NCBI GenBank assembly: GCA_027449525.1
Contig: DAIDLK010000066.1
Span: forward strand, 1 to 6,113
From: Legionellaceae bacterium
Lineage (GTDB): Bacteria > Pseudomonadota > Gammaproteobacteria > Legionellales > Legionellaceae
Direction of reading: 5' to 3'
Length of the DNA stretch: 6,113 nucleotides
A program made the translations under genes and the position numbers. Positions 6,044 to 6,113 of the stretch are shown here, piece after piece. Every line of letters starts with the position of its first letter. The first letter of the stretch is position 1. The notes under the pieces are model-generated. The model was not told where the DNA came from. It saw nothing but the letters and a program-made list of their open reading frames with translations, and did not search any database.

Positions 6044-6096
6044 CAACGCGAATCAATTTTAGGAATTATTTAGCTACAAACTCCGCTACCTACGTC

Positions 6097-6113
6097 CCGT
6101 GCTTTATGCACGG
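6097..6113. repeat. Perfect inverted repeat CCGTGC-TTTAT-GCACGG cut by window edge
   Basis: Six-base arms flank a five-base loop and the right arm ends exactly at the last base, so the palindrome may extend beyond. The preceding bases CTACGTC would lengthen it if the sequence continues as GACGTAG. The compact GC-rich stem in an AT-rich spacer resembles dispersed palindromic repeats, but with one copy visible this cannot be shown. Confidence 0.5.

Larger units (their letters stand above)
5921..6113. other. Non-coding stretch with clustered inverted repeats upstream of phoH
   Basis: I see no convincing gene, tRNA or terminator here. The block contains four separate dyads (5931-5963, 5994-6007, 6020-6043, 6097-6113) within about 185 bases. 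The only open frame of note is a minus-strand frame of 38 codons (6065-5949), with an ATG at 6017 giving 22 residues or a TTG at 6056 giving 35. It has no ribosome binding site, and a frame of that length is expected by chance. The cluster suggests a dispersed repeat element, a structured RNA or a complex regulatory region for phoH or a gene to the right. Confidence 0.4.

Noticed and set aside
1..6113. CRISPR array, tRNA, rRNA, transposase or phage gene
   Set aside because: No regularly spaced direct repeats, no cloverleaf-like sequence with a TTCGA-type arm and no transposase or integrase motif were found on either strand.

Overview
The window reads as chromosomal, housekeeping-type DNA from a gammaproteobacterium. 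The main evidence is the contiguous ubiE-ubiJ-ubiB block for aerobic ubiquinone synthesis. UbiE is nearly the same length as the Escherichia coli protein and keeps the same signature segments, and UbiJ is essentially confined to proteobacteria. Base composition is moderately AT-rich and every supported gene lies on the minus strand. A Legionellales-like lineage (relatives of Legionella, Coxiella or Rickettsiella) would fit the gene styles, but this is a weak inference.

Layout in transcription order, from high to low coordinates. Positions 5861-6113 hold no convincing gene; they contain a candidate phoH promoter and, further upstream, an unusual concentration of inverted repeats. Next come a PIN-PhoH ATPase (4457-5860), a GMP reductase-like enzyme without CBS domains (3419-4426), a DUF1841 protein (2982-3410), a short exported acidic, proline-rich protein of unknown function (2639-2923), ubiE (1881-2633), ubiJ (1253-1870) and ubiB, which runs off the left edge (1-1266). 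The genes are tightly packed: guaC touches the DUF1841 gene, only five bases separate the small exported protein from ubiE, ubiJ follows ubiE by ten bases, and ubiB overlaps ubiJ by fourteen. I see no intrinsic terminator between any of them, so read-through from phoH to ubiB is possible. A promoter-like pair (TTGACG, 17 bases, TATATC) overlaps the stop codon of the DUF1841 gene and probably starts a second unit: small exported protein, ubiE, ubiJ, ubiB.

The three ubi genes form a functional set. UbiE does the C-methylation in ubiquinone and menaquinone synthesis, UbiJ is the SCP2-domain scaffold that holds lipid intermediates in the Ubi complex, and UbiB is the membrane-associated atypical kinase/ATPase thought to help extract those intermediates. 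The phoH, guaC and DUF1841 genes have no obvious pathway link to them; guaC serves purine recycling and PIN-PhoH proteins are linked to RNA metabolism.

I found no clear undescribed system such as a defence island, CRISPR array or mobile element with its own enzymes. The items most worth a second look are the hairpin-rich block upstream of phoH (possibly a dispersed repeat), the unidentified exported protein heading the ubi unit, the ubiE start, which has no Shine-Dalgarno and is flanked by two CCTCCT motifs, and a Pro-to-Gly change in the catalytic loop of the GMP reductase.
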